Below are positions 10,301 through 17,352 of a stretch of DNA of 18,710 nucleotides, in pieces. Numbering within the stretch: the first letter of the stretch is position 1; the number at the start of each line of letters is the position of its first letter. A program made the position numbers and the translations under genes. The DNA lies in assembly GCA_003486675.1 (NCBI GenBank), contig DNGG01000164.1:1-18710 (forward strand). The letters are read 5' to 3'. A model generated the notes under the pieces. It saw only the letters and a program-made list of their open reading frames with translations. It was not told the origin of the DNA and made no database searches. The stretch comes from Cyanobacteria bacterium UBA11372. GTDB lineage: Bacteria > Cyanobacteriota > Cyanobacteriia > Cyanobacteriales > Aerosakkonemataceae.

Positions 10301-11157
10301 CGATAGTTGTTCATAGTATCGAGCCAAAATAAGGGATCGCGAATTAAAAGTTCTATTGATAAATGTATATTTTGTTGAAACCCATTAGGCAGAACTAAAA
10401 GTGTTCCGAGAAGACTTTCAAGCGGGAACCAGTTCAAAAGAATCTTTTTGGAAGAAGTATCATTTTGATTAATTGCATATCTCAGAAAACGATTAATAAA
10501 GTTTTGACCATTTGATTCAATTAACTTTGGGTTGCCTGTAGTGCCAGAACTGGGTAAGAGCAATACTAATTCATGAGGTTGAATCAGATGCAGTTTACAA
10601 TCCTGATTATGTGTTTCTACTGAATCGATTGTCGCAATTATCACTTTATTTTTACTATATAGTCGCAAACCGATTTGAACTTGTGGTGCCAGTTTTGAGG
10701 TAGTTAATACTGTCGGACAGTCTAAATACTGCCAAATGTGATATAGCTTGGCTAACATTTGATTCGGTTTGGAGTAGTCAGAGGCAATTGAAACTGGCAC
10801 TGCCACAAAACCGCCTATGATGCAACTCCAGAGCGCAGGAGTAAAGTCTTGGCTAAAGTCTACTTGTAAAATAAGAAAGTCTCCTGGTTGCAAACCGAAT
10901 GCTCGTAGCCCACCCAGTATTCTTTCAGCACGCTTCCACATCTGCTCATAAGTCTGAACAACTGTACTGCCATCTGCTTGAATAGAGATGAATTTGACTA
11001 CAGAATTCAGTTTAACTGCATACCTTAAAGCTTCAGCAGGAATTTTAGGTATCTCGACTTTCTCTGAGATTATAGTGCCATGAAAGTGTGCGGTTTTCCT
11101 AGTAAATGAAGTTTCTGAAGCATTGTTAACCTGTTTTACATCATCGATTTTTTGCAT
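7399..11157 (-). CDS. NRPS-like protein: adenylation (FAAL-like), carrier, thioesterase, thioesterase
   Basis: 1252 residues. The adenylation domain (about 40-590) should activate a carboxylic acid as acyl-AMP: core motifs SSGTTGNPKL (about 200-210), YGMTECGPT (about 353), INTGDLGF, and catalytic Lys553 in STGKIQR. VTGREKEIIII resembles fatty acyl-AMP ligases more than amino-acid-specific domains. A carrier domain follows with phosphopantetheine Ser624 (LGGHSLLAV). There are two thioesterase domains: the first (about 690-915) has GGYCNDS with Cys753 and His901; the second (about 960-1240) has canonical GGSSFGG with Ser1044 and His1204. There is no condensation or ketosynthase domain. A-T-TE proteins are known to release or dimerise simple acids; a double thioesterase is unusual. 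The start has a strong ribosome site (TAGGAG, 7 bases before ATG). The substrate is not predictable. Confidence 0.88.
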   Translation of the reverse strand: MQKIDDVKQVNNASETSFTRKTAHFHGTIISEKVEIPKIPAEALRYAVKLNSVVKFISIQADGSTVVQTYEQMWKRAERILGGLRAFGLQPGDFLILQVDFSQDFTPALWSCIIGGFVAVPVSIASDYSKPNQMLAKLYHIWQYLDCPTVLTTSKLAPQVQIGLRLYSKNKVIIATIDSVETHNQDCKLHLIQPHELVLLLPSSGTTGNPKLIESNGQNFINRFLRYAINQNDTSSKKILLNWFPLESLLGTLLVLPNGFQQNIHLSIELLIRDPLFWLDTMNNYRVTHSPTTSSILALVVEKIRNTSKQKWDFYSVQMIGIGSELIVAKTAKNFIELLSKYNLNPNVLYPAYGMTECGPTAASSKGLSLITSYNRNCFVEIGKPTPGHSIRIVDQQGSILEEGQIGRIQVTGPSMTSGYYQAPELNRELFTEDGWINTGDLGFLQDGKLTVTGREKEIIIINARNYTCHEIELVAEEVEGVEPSYTAACAIRQSDSETDELAIFFHSLVCEERHLAQLLKQIRRNIAEKLGINPTYLIPIEKSAIPRTSTGKIQRLQLKQRFEAGEFDAIRQQVEDLNNQERESNFVAHRDDLELQLTKIWEKVLSIKPIGVRDNLFDLGGHSLLAVQLLAQIEKTCQKKLPLAILFQAPTVEQLAAVLRQQGWSPPWSSLVPIQPHGSKLPFFFINSINYAQILGSLLGTEQPFYGLNIFGLTELFEQQLPHLHLEDIAEQFIKDMRTIQPEGPYLLGGYCNDSFLAFEIAQQLQKQGQKIALLAFIDGIWQENNLGLYLHWHNLGQFGLDYILAKAKNKLRFLKHELVISIKRIIGKFYSRTGRPLPRHLQDVYLLQAFDQAIATYIPQVYPGQIALFLSSEWRLKNSPKLASLAAGGLEIQEIPGYHNSMFEKPQVEVLAEKLKASLDKVQTETSESYVSEPHDSTIEVEGTASLLNQSEESVLWSPLVTLQADGSRPPLFCVHALGTSVLYYRDLALHLGKEQPFYALQPQGLNGKQAPLTQVEDMADLYIKEIRNVQPEGPYFLGGSSFGGEVVWEMAQQLHQQGHKVALLALFDTSAPGYLKRVSFRKRVADHFNSLLTQGPGYILKKITGKLQWFKNRIQERGQKISFGFSQNSLDSLTQTRHNLVVEEANKQAARKYVLQVYPGRVTVFRAIHQPAPEGWDIDPQMGWGELAGGGLDIHDVPGNHDSMFREPHARVLAEKLRACIDRVQADDLADIPPQHSDPVVCERENPES

Positions 11158-11544
11158 TTTTTCACTCCTACGGTCACATTAATTATATGAATGTCATCGG
11201 AATAAAGCTGCTCCCCTGCTCCAACTCCTCGTTAAACAGCACTCTCTGTATTTCAAGCGTTTCAAAAATCACTAATAAATCCTCTGCTCTAGCAGCAACC
11301 TTGCACCAAAGCTGTTTTCCATCTAAATCGCCTATCCTTTAACTTGAAACTGAGTTACGAAAGCGAGTTCCCCTTTAGCAAGCCAAATTCCTTACCGTAC
11401 CTCTATTACAGCTAAATTTCTACCTTAAGGGAGAGCGATCAACACCTAAAATCACCTCTGTAACCCGATAAGTAGGTGGGCGTCAATAGACGCCACTATG
11501 TGAAAATATGTAAACAACAGAGTTGAATCGTGGTGTATCAGTGT
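11158..11544. other. Stretch upstream of the adenylation gene; possible gene remnant and repeat hairpin
   Basis: No intact gene. On the minus strand, 11183-11338 is open for about 51 codons with protein-like composition (GDLDGKQLWCKVA, EDLLVIFETLE) but has no ATG and a stop just upstream; it may be a decayed gene tail or chance. Around 11476-11496 a hairpin GTGG-GCGTC/GACGCCAC resembles cyanobacterial intergenic repeats. The promoter of the adenylation gene should lie near 11160-11250 but is not obvious. Confidence 0.4.
11476..11496. repeat. Short imperfect hairpin beside the IS630 remnant
   Basis: GTGGGCGTC, loop AATA, GACGCCAC, with one bulged G. It lies about 50 bases before the transposase remnant and may be part of that element's end or an unrelated REP-like repeat. 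Confidence 0.35.
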
Positions 11545-11846
11545 ATGGGATGTCGGCTGAGAATCTGGCTCACAACAGAGGAAAAGCAAACCCTCGAAGA
11601 ACTCAGCTATAGCAAATTGTGTGCCACAACGCACCAAAGATTGGGCTACTGTGTTATTACTCAATGCGCGAGGGTTAAAAAATGAACAAATTGCCCAAGG
11701 ACTTTCCTGGGCATTGTCAACGGTACGTCACACGATTCATCGTTGGCTTTCCAAAAGGGTTAGTGGGATTGTGGGACGCACCTGGAAAAGGAGGAAAACC
11801 ACGTTACTCAAATCTTCTACAACCCGGCGATCAAACTCTGTATTAG
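11545..11846 (+). pseudogene. IS630-family transposase remnant (N-terminal helix-turn-helix part)
   Basis: The reading frame can be followed only by shifting twice. ATG at 11545 gives LRIWLTTEEKQTLEELS. The frame from about 11621 gives PQRTKDWATVLLLNARGLKN, then AQGLSWALSTVRHTIHRWL. A third frame from about 11758 gives GLVGLWDAPGKGGKPRY and stops at TAG 11844-11846. This order (N-terminal TEEE-like helix, HTH, then LVGLxDAPxxGGKPRY linker) is typical of IS630/Tc1-mariner transposases. The whole catalytic DDE half is missing. The remnant marks the left edge of the RiPP cluster and suggests arrival by, or rearrangement through, mobile DNA. Confidence 0.75.
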
Positions 11847-11936
11847 TATCTACTCCTGTGCCAAATTTGCGCGCCGAAAAGTGATAACATGTTTTACAGA
11901 TCGTCACCTCAATTCCTTAACTGTTCAGTTTATTGT

Positions 11937-11942
11937 TATAAT
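11937..11942 (+). promoter_or_regulatory. Possible -10 box of the leftward-flanking kinase-like gene
   Basis: A perfect TATAAT in an AT-rich stretch between the IS630 remnant and the kinase-like gene. No good -35 match sits 16-18 bases upstream (TCCTTA at 17), so this is tentative. It supports a start codon downstream, at 11971 or 12007, over the GTG at 11881. Confidence 0.35.
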
Positions 11943-12006
11943 ATTAACACAAAGTAACTCAAGTTGTCCTATGGGTCAGCTCCTAGCTCAATATACTTCA
12001 GGTACT

Positions 12007-13017
12007 ATGTACCGTGAATCAAAAGAAGATATCTATGACCAAGAAACCATAGAGTTTCTTGAAAATACCTGTTCATACAAGCTATACCTCGATTTTTATG
12101 GATGCTATGTCTGTGTCAAATCGCAGTCAGAAGCAATGCACTCAGAGTTTGAATTTATTTTTAAAATGTTTTGTATTCCTCCAAGAGTAGGAGAAAATTA
12201 CATAGAGTTTTTCTTTTTAATAACAACAAATTCAGATCAAACTCTAGAACAACCGAAGCAAATTGAAGAGCTAACTTGGACAATAGCTAATTACTCTCAT
12301 GACGACCTTGTTAAGACTGTCTATCGCAGACTCAACAATAAGTTGACTAGGCTTCAAAAATATGATAAATGGCCGACAGACGAGATGATTATTCCGCCAT
12401 TCAATATAGAGCCTTTGAGAAATAAATTCTTAGTAATTGAGGGTAATGCTCTAATTAGCAATGAAGGTAAAGTTTGTCTGATTGTGGGAGGTTGGTGGCA
12501 AGGAAAAACTACATTAACAGCTTTTCTTTTGAAAATGGGTTATTCTTTTTTGAGCGATGGATTAATAGTAATAGATCGCAAAACAGGAAGAGTAAAACCA
12601 TACAGTACTCTATGTGCTTTTCGCTATTATAATATTCCAGAATTAGGTGATTTAGCTGATGCAATCGTTAAACATCCTAAGACTATCCAGGTAAAATCAC
12701 CAAATACAGGTTTAATCTACTTAAATCATTTCTCTAGCTTTTTCTCAGTTACAATTTCTGAATCTTGCCCTCCTTCATTCATTGCCATATGTAAAAAAAG
12801 TGAAAATAGCACTAAGCTAAAGGTATTAGATGTGAAAGATTTTATGTTAGAAGCTTGGCAGTGTAGGACTGAATGTGGACTCAATAGAAATGAATTCTTT
12901 CAAGACTTACTTTCACTTTATGAAACAACACAATGCTTTAAATTGGTTTACTCAAATTTATCAGAGGGAGCGTTGATTTTAGATAAAGCGTTTAAAGGAA
13001 ATATGCCGAATCTCTAA
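12007..13017 (+). CDS. HPr-kinase-like P-loop protein, degenerate
   Basis: 336 residues from ATG 12007. I chose this start because it places YKLYLDFYG at residue 24, exactly where the paralogue at 14685-15656 has YKLQLNFYG; ATG 11971 is an alternative. The C-terminal half has the HprK-like fold signature: P-loop GGWWQGKT (161-168) then LLKMGYSFLSDG (174-185). Two usual HprK features are changed: the second Asp of SDD is Gly185, and the HG motif before the P-loop is EG (145-146). HprK relatives phosphorylate Ser in proteins and, in some lasso-peptide clusters, in the precursor peptide. Here activity may be altered or lost, leaving a binding or regulatory role. It converges on the RiPP operon with 8 bases between stop codons, so it probably belongs to that cluster. 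Confidence 0.75.
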   Translation: MYRESKEDIYDQETIEFLENTCSYKLYLDFYGCYVCVKSQSEAMHSEFEFIFKMFCIPPRVGENYIEFFFLITTNSDQTLEQPKQIEELTWTIANYSHDDLVKTVYRRLNNKLTRLQKYDKWPTDEMIIPPFNIEPLRNKFLVIEGNALISNEGKVCLIVGGWWQGKTTLTAFLLKMGYSFLSDGLIVIDRKTGRVKPYSTLCAFRYYNIPELGDLADAIVKHPKTIQVKSPNTGLIYLNHFSSFFSVTISESCPPSFIAICKKSENSTKLKVLDVKDFMLEAWQCRTECGLNRNEFFQDLLSLYETTQCFKLVYSNLSEGALILDKAFKGNMPNL

Positions 13018-13025
13018 GGGTATAT

Positions 13026-13850
13026 TTAATCATTGCCTTGTGCAAAATATTTATACTTTAGGAGTATATCTTTAGCCTTGAAAACATCATTAATTGATTC
13101 GTAAAAATTATCATATCTCCTATCACGTTCTACAACCACAAACTCGATGTTACTAAAGAGATTAACTACCATCTTATAGATGTGCCAATTATTTTCAGCG
13201 ACAGCACAGCAATGGCTATCCCAAAGCTTACCGTCAACCTCGTTACCTCCTGCTAAATGAAGCTGGCGAACTGATGAAATTGGTACTTTATCTAACCATT
13301 CACGGCAGTCAAAGTTATAATTTTTAGAATTTATATACAAATTGGTTACATCAAGCAGAATATTTACACCTGATGCTTGATATAACTTTGCTATAAACTC
13401 TGCTTCAGAAAATTCTTCCTTTAACGGTTTTAACGGAGAACTAATATTTTCTAAAATAAGAGGTTTTCCTATAATTTTTTGGAATTTTTTGATATTTGCC
13501 TCGAAAGTCTTTAGAGTCTTGGAGTTGTATGAAACTGGACAAGCAATACCAGTATCATAATACTTATACCTAGTAATACCTATATGATCGCTTACAATAG
13601 TAGGATCAAAAATATCCACTAACCTTTTCAATTCATGTAAATAATCTAAGTCAAGCTCAGAAGAACCGATGGAAAGGTTTACGCAATGGAAAATAATTTC
13701 CTTTTTAGGCAAAGCCTTTTTCAAAATCTCAACTTTCTTTCTTAGATCAAACATATATTGATCCGCTAATATTTCTATTACATCAATGTTATTAATTTGT
13801 TCACTAATCTCCGTTAATACTTCTTCTCGCCATCCAATACCAAATTTCAT
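13026..13850 (-). CDS. MNIO (DUF692) RiPP-modifying iron enzyme, copy B
   Basis: 274 residues from ATG 13850, chosen because AAGAGG lies 8 bases upstream and FGIGW then begins the protein as in the family. A TTG at 13895 would overlap the preceding stop by 4 bases but has no ribosome site. The TIM-barrel motifs expected of multinuclear non-heme iron oxidases are all present: HCVNLSIGS (H55), SDHIG (D88, H89), LENIS (E134), LLDVTNLY (D167, N170), QLHLAGG (H198), DSH (D211, H213), VVVERD (E241). Known members (MbnB, TglH, BufB, ChrH, ApyH) alter Cys, Asp or other residues of precursor peptides and need a partner protein. The upstream neighbour, 41 bases away, looks like that partner. The last gene of the operon. 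Confidence 0.88.
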   Translation of the reverse strand: MKFGIGWREEVLTEISEQINNIDVIEILADQYMFDLRKKVEILKKALPKKEIIFHCVNLSIGSSELDLDYLHELKRLVDIFDPTIVSDHIGITRYKYYDTGIACPVSYNSKTLKTFEANIKKFQKIIGKPLILENISSPLKPLKEEFSEAEFIAKLYQASGVNILLDVTNLYINSKNYNFDCREWLDKVPISSVRQLHLAGGNEVDGKLWDSHCCAVAENNWHIYKMVVNLFSNIEFVVVERDRRYDNFYESINDVFKAKDILLKYKYFAQGND

Positions 13851-13891
13851 ATGTTCGCCTCTTGAATTTATTGTTAAATCTACTGTTTTAT

Positions 13892-14662
13892 TCAACTTAC
13901 ACTAGCTGTCAATAATTTTAGGATGTTCCAGCTTTCAAGTAAGTCAACTAAACTATGAGATATGTTCATGCACTCTTCTTCATCTAATGAAAGTTGATTT
14001 TTTAAGAAGTTATTTATTTCCAGTATCGATCTAGGTTGCGTACAAAATCTGATTAAAGAGTAAGTGAATTTGTCTATAGACTTAGTACTAACAGATGGTG
14101 TTTCAGAATGACCAATGAACACTAAGTACTTATTAATCTCATGGTTAAATAAAAATTCGCTTGTTTCTGGATTTTCCATATAAGCCTCAATGTCAAAAGA
14201 AAACTTTCCTAATCTACAAAGATTACTCAGTAAATATTGATTTGAAATCTGCTGCGGATTGAGAATGTTTTCATTGTTATAACTGGTAATCCAAAGTTGT
14301 GAAAACATTATAAACTCATATTTTGCTATATTTAGTAGCCAAAAAGGTTTTCGTGAATGAAGTAAATACTTGAAAATGATTAAACCATAAGTCTTAACTT
14401 TTTCTGTATACATTTTTCTATGCAGTCCATATTTGACAAAATAAATTTTAGATATTTTTTCTATTTCATCATAAGAGATGTATTTTTTTGTATGTGCAAA
14501 TGGACGAATAAGAATTTCTTGCTCGTTTAACTGTAAGAATTGGCGAAAACTTAATATATCATTACTAGATATATCTGACCAGCGTAAAGACGTAAATTTT
14601 TCCTCTCTAAAGAGAGGACTAGATACGAGATCTATTAGTAATTCATGTTTCATTGGTAGCAT
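13892..14662 (-). CDS. MNIO partner protein, HvfC/BufC/MbnC-like (tentative)
   Basis: 256 residues from ATG 14662 (ATG 14653 also possible; neither has a strong ribosome site). The sequence is divergent. RKPFWLLNIAKYEF (104-117) resembles the segment before LARxEW in HvfC/BufC-type partners of MNIO enzymes. A C-terminal module (about 199-249) with FTYSLIRFCTQPRSILEINN and a final LLESWNILKLL looks like a small winged-helix domain, as in these partners and in PqqD-like peptide-binding domains. Expected role: hold the precursor leader and activate the adjacent MNIO enzyme in the cytoplasm. Position directly before MNIO-B, and 22 bases after the kinase-like gene, supports this. Confident that it is a real gene, less so of the family. 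Confidence 0.7.
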   Translation of the reverse strand: MLPMKHELLIDLVSSPLFREEKFTSLRWSDISSNDILSFRQFLQLNEQEILIRPFAHTKKYISYDEIEKISKIYFVKYGLHRKMYTEKVKTYGLIIFKYLLHSRKPFWLLNIAKYEFIMFSQLWITSYNNENILNPQQISNQYLLSNLCRLGKFSFDIEAYMENPETSEFLFNHEINKYLVFIGHSETPSVSTKSIDKFTYSLIRFCTQPRSILEINNFLKNQLSLDEEECMNISHSLVDLLESWNILKLLTASVS

Positions 14663-14684
14663 AGTGAGATATGTAATTTACGTG

Positions 14685-15656
14685 CTAAATTTTCAAAAAC
14701 CTGTCGGCAATCTCAATTAAATAATCGATATCAGTTAATTTAATATCCAACGAAATAATGTAGACTTTCAGTAACTTTTCTACTAAGGTTTGAAGGTTTT
14801 GGCTGTGTTCTTTAGGGTTAAGTTCGGAATAGTAAGAAAAGTGCCTTAGTAACTTATTCAGTGAAGACTTATCAACTTCATTAAGTGTAACTTCTTGTTT
14901 GCTTGAAACGTGATTCAAAAAAAATGCAGCATATGGCTCTGCATAATCAACAATGCAACTAGGAAATAACTCTTCTGGATAAATCATTAAATGTTGTGTA
15001 GAGTCAACGGCTTTATATCTAATTAATTGTTTATCATGTAGAAGATTTTTGATTTTAGGATGTGCTTTAAGAGTACCTTCTCGTAAACCAATAGGTCTTG
15101 GAAACGCTAGCACCTGATTATTGCAAGCGTCATATATTATTGTGTCATCAGATAAAAGCTTATAACCATTGAGAATTAAATTGATTGAATATGTTGACTT
15201 GCCAGAATTATTTTTACCAAATATTAGTATTGATTTTTGATTGCGTGCTACCGCAGCACCGTGAAAACCAATATGGTGATCGCAAAAAGGACTAAGATGC
15301 AACGCAGGAATTAGAGACGGTTGGGATGGTTGACAACTAAATCTGTCATACAAGAAAGTATAATTGTTATTAATTACTTGAATTTCTTTAAAACATTGGG
15401 TATTTTCTAATGTTTTAGTAAATGCTTGACGACCAGAATCAGCTATCCAGTTAGTTTCTAGTTTGCTCTTAATATAGTAAAACTTATTAATAAAATAATT
15501 AAAGTAGTATGTATAATGAATAATATCTTCTATATGAGTAAAATTTATGTAAAGTAAAAAACCATAAAAATTGAGTTGTAGTTTATACTTAAGTAGGCAG
15601 TTTATTAGCTCTGGGTTAGAAACTTTATTTGAGAGGTAAGTATCAATGCTGGACAT
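14685..15656 (-). CDS. HPr-kinase-like P-loop protein, intact motifs
   Basis: 323 residues. The C-terminal half matches HprK-related kinases: GFHGAAV (130-136), P-loop GKNNSGKST (147-155), then LILNGYKLLSDD (160-171) and PRPIGLREG (187-194). Unlike its plus-strand paralogue it keeps both the HG and SDD motifs, so ATP-dependent phosphotransfer is plausible. The N-terminal 120 residues are a variable region shared only with that paralogue (YKLQLNFYG at 24-32). HprK-like enzymes of lasso-peptide clusters phosphorylate a Ser of the precursor; by analogy this one might phosphorylate a Ser or Thr of the precursor at 17353-17583, which has several. It could instead act in dephosphorylation or regulation. 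It lies 25 bases downstream of MNIO-A in the same operon. Confidence 0.82.
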   Translation of the reverse strand: MSSIDTYLSNKVSNPELINCLLKYKLQLNFYGFLLYINFTHIEDIIHYTYYFNYFINKFYYIKSKLETNWIADSGRQAFTKTLENTQCFKEIQVINNNYTFLYDRFSCQPSQPSLIPALHLSPFCDHHIGFHGAAVARNQKSILIFGKNNSGKSTYSINLILNGYKLLSDDTIIYDACNNQVLAFPRPIGLREGTLKAHPKIKNLLHDKQLIRYKAVDSTQHLMIYPEELFPSCIVDYAEPYAAFFLNHVSSKQEVTLNEVDKSSLNKLLRHFSYYSELNPKEHSQNLQTLVEKLLKVYIISLDIKLTDIDYLIEIADRFLKI

Positions 15657-15681
15657 AGTTAAAACCTAAATTTATTAGCAC

Positions 15682-16563
15682 TTATGAAGCAGGTTTTGAT
15701 TTTAGAAAATTTTTTGTAATATCTTTTACTCTTTGTAAATCATTTAACCCAGTAGAAAGTGCGGTAAAAAGATTGAAGTATTCTAGAGCTACAGCCTTCA
15801 GGTTAGGGCAGTTGTTTAAAAGATATAACAATATTTCGTAAAGTCTTTCACTATAAGGTTCTCCGTGTAAATCAGCGTAATACTTTGAAGTATAGTCAAC
15901 CATTCCTTGAGCCAGGTGTATTTGAACAACTCTATCAAGTGGAAAATCTTTCAATCTAATAATTACTGATTCACCAACTATATTTTCCCATGACAACAAA
16001 TGACCAATATCGAGTAAGCAATACGAATTGGATAAATCAAGGCAATCTGAAAACCATGTGAGAAAATCTTGTTCACCTATCATGAATGAGATAGGGGGGT
16101 TTTCTAAAAGAAAAGGTACTTCCACTGTTTCCTTGATCTTTATCAGAGAATCAACACAGTACTTTTTAGTTTCACCAGTCAAAAGAAGAGGTGATGTATC
16201 GATAGAAGTTGGTGCAATCTTAAACTGAGATAAATCTTCTGATATAAAAATGGGTTTTATTATTGAAAGAGCCTTGTTAACTTTCGAGATAAATTTATCA
16301 CTGGGACCTGATTTAGTCCCTACTCTAAATCCAAAAATATGTGCAGTAATACTTTTCCCATCAAGAAATAGAAACCACTGAAGAATTTCCTCTTCTTCCA
16401 TTTGCTTTTCATCTAGTGATGAAATCTCAAAAAAATCAATATGTCTCGGCAAAATATTGTGATTTGATATATCTTGTGTTCTTATAAGCTTAAGAAATTT
16501 GGGTATGAATGCAATTCCAACACCTAAAAAAGGTTGAATTTTAATCTGGTTACTTATAGACAT
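15682..16563 (-). CDS. MNIO (DUF692) family enzyme, copy A, divergent ligand set
   Basis: 293 residues. Family landmarks: FLGVGI (12-17), ITAHIFGF (H75), ISEDL (109-110), LLENPP (E154, N155), LLDIGHLL (D185, H188), VQIHLAQG (H216), DLH (D231, H233) and ALEYF (E261). Most metal-binding positions are kept, but where family members read S-D/E-H this one has SED: Asp110 replaces a His that normally helps hold the iron cluster. Also, D-x-x-N after the LLD motif is D-x-x-H. So the metal site or reaction may differ from copy B. A good ribosome site (GGAGAG, 9 bases before ATG) overlaps the stop of the preceding gene, 5 bases away, indicating tight coupling with that protein. Confidence 0.85.
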   Translation of the reverse strand: MSISNQIKIQPFLGVGIAFIPKFLKLIRTQDISNHNILPRHIDFFEISSLDEKQMEEEEILQWFLFLDGKSITAHIFGFRVGTKSGPSDKFISKVNKALSIIKPIFISEDLSQFKIAPTSIDTSPLLLTGETKKYCVDSLIKIKETVEVPFLLENPPISFMIGEQDFLTWFSDCLDLSNSYCLLDIGHLLSWENIVGESVIIRLKDFPLDRVVQIHLAQGMVDYTSKYYADLHGEPYSERLYEILLYLLNNCPNLKAVALEYFNLFTALSTGLNDLQRVKDITKNFLKSKPAS

Positions 16564-16568
16564 TAATT

Positions 16569-17240
16569 TTACTCTCCGTACTGATAAAACAAGTTTGGCT
16601 TAATCCTAAAATAGCTTTTCCATATCAAGAACCCCAGATCGCAAATTTCTTGTAAGATTTTTTCATAAGAAGATTGGCAAGTTATATTTAGTTGCTCAAC
16701 ATTAAGTATATCAAACAGTTTATCTTCTGGTATTTGAAGCTCAAGATAATTTGCTAGTTGCTTTATTTCATAGCAAATTAACTGCTTTTCTAATTCATCT
16801 AATGATACATTACGCAAGCACTTTAGCAACCACCGAATTAGAGATTGACTGCTAATTTGAAGATCGAGTATAGAGTCTTCTCCCCTAACAAAATTCATGT
16901 ATTTGTTGAAATCTGGGAATGTTTCTCGTGCAGAGAAAGCACTCAAATTACAATACGTTTGCTTTTCATTGCCAAATGATCTGATTACTGCATATCTTGA
17001 AAATAAAATATAGTCCCGTTGAACCAATAACTGATATTCAATATTAGTCTTAGTTCTAAAAGCAGCATCAAATATCAATGTTTTCTTGTCAATATGACTG
17101 AAAAACTGCTTCTCGATCTCTGTCAAATCGGGCAATTTGCAACTTATAAATACCAAAAATGATTCGTTACCACTACATAGCTCATCCATATAGTAAGTAG
17201 ATGTTGCTATAACTTCTGTAGCCGAACTCACTGAAAGCAT
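16569..17240 (-). CDS. Unknown 223-aa protein; candidate partner of MNIO-A
   Basis: Not recognised as a known family. It is a mixed, AT-rich coding sequence without signal peptide or membrane segment, with several Cys scattered without a metal-binding spacing. A segment SLIRWLLKCLRNVSLDELEKQL (about 131-152; shown in two parts in the protein order SLIRWLLKCLR then NVSLDELE) loosely resembles the helical C-terminal part of HvfC-like partners. The stop codon is inside the ribosome site of MNIO-A, and the gene is the first enzyme-side gene after the precursor. By analogy with other MNIO loci this position is that of the leader-binding partner. No strong ribosome site precedes ATG 17240, and a folded intergenic stretch lies just upstream. 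Confidence 0.7.
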   Translation of the reverse strand: MLSVSSATEVIATSTYYMDELCSGNESFLVFISCKLPDLTEIEKQFFSHIDKKTLIFDAAFRTKTNIEYQLLVQRDYILFSRYAVIRSFGNEKQTYCNLSAFSARETFPDFNKYMNFVRGEDSILDLQISSQSLIRWLLKCLRNVSLDELEKQLICYEIKQLANYLELQIPEDKLFDILNVEQLNITCQSSYEKILQEICDLGFLIWKSYFRIKPNLFYQYGE

Positions 17241-17260
17241 ATTTTTTAAACGAAACTCAC

Positions 17261-17325
17261 AAAATCATAAGGGATGTAAAGCTTTATGATTTTAATTAAA
17301 CAAATCTTTATGTCTCAACATCCCT
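17261..17325 (-). promoter_or_regulatory. Overlapping inverted repeats between precursor and enzyme genes
   Basis: AAAATCATAA (17261-17270) pairs perfectly with TTATGATTTT (17284-17293). Within and beside its loop, AGGGATGT (17270-17277) pairs perfectly with ACATCCCT (17318-17325). The two pairings share base 17270 and could form alternative hairpins or a pseudoknot in the minus-strand transcript. They sit in the 112-base gap between the precursor stop and the next gene. A plausible use is to keep precursor mRNA in excess over enzyme mRNA, or to switch read-through. No T-run typical of an intrinsic terminator is seen. Confidence 0.4.
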
Positions 17326-17352
17326 AATACTATCCTTGGGATCTATGCTTGA

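Noticed and set aside
11452..11664. 70-aa minus-strand frame
   Set aside because: It is the reverse of the IS630 transposase remnant.
11881..12006. Longer N-terminus of the plus-strand kinase-like gene from GTG 11881
   Set aside because: It would translate across a TATAAT-containing, AT-rich promoter-like stretch, and the paralogue alignment fits a start at 12007.
13851..13895. TTG start of MNIO-B overlapping the previous stop
   Set aside because: No ribosome site precedes it, while ATG 13850 has AAGAGG at the right distance and fits the family's N-terminus.
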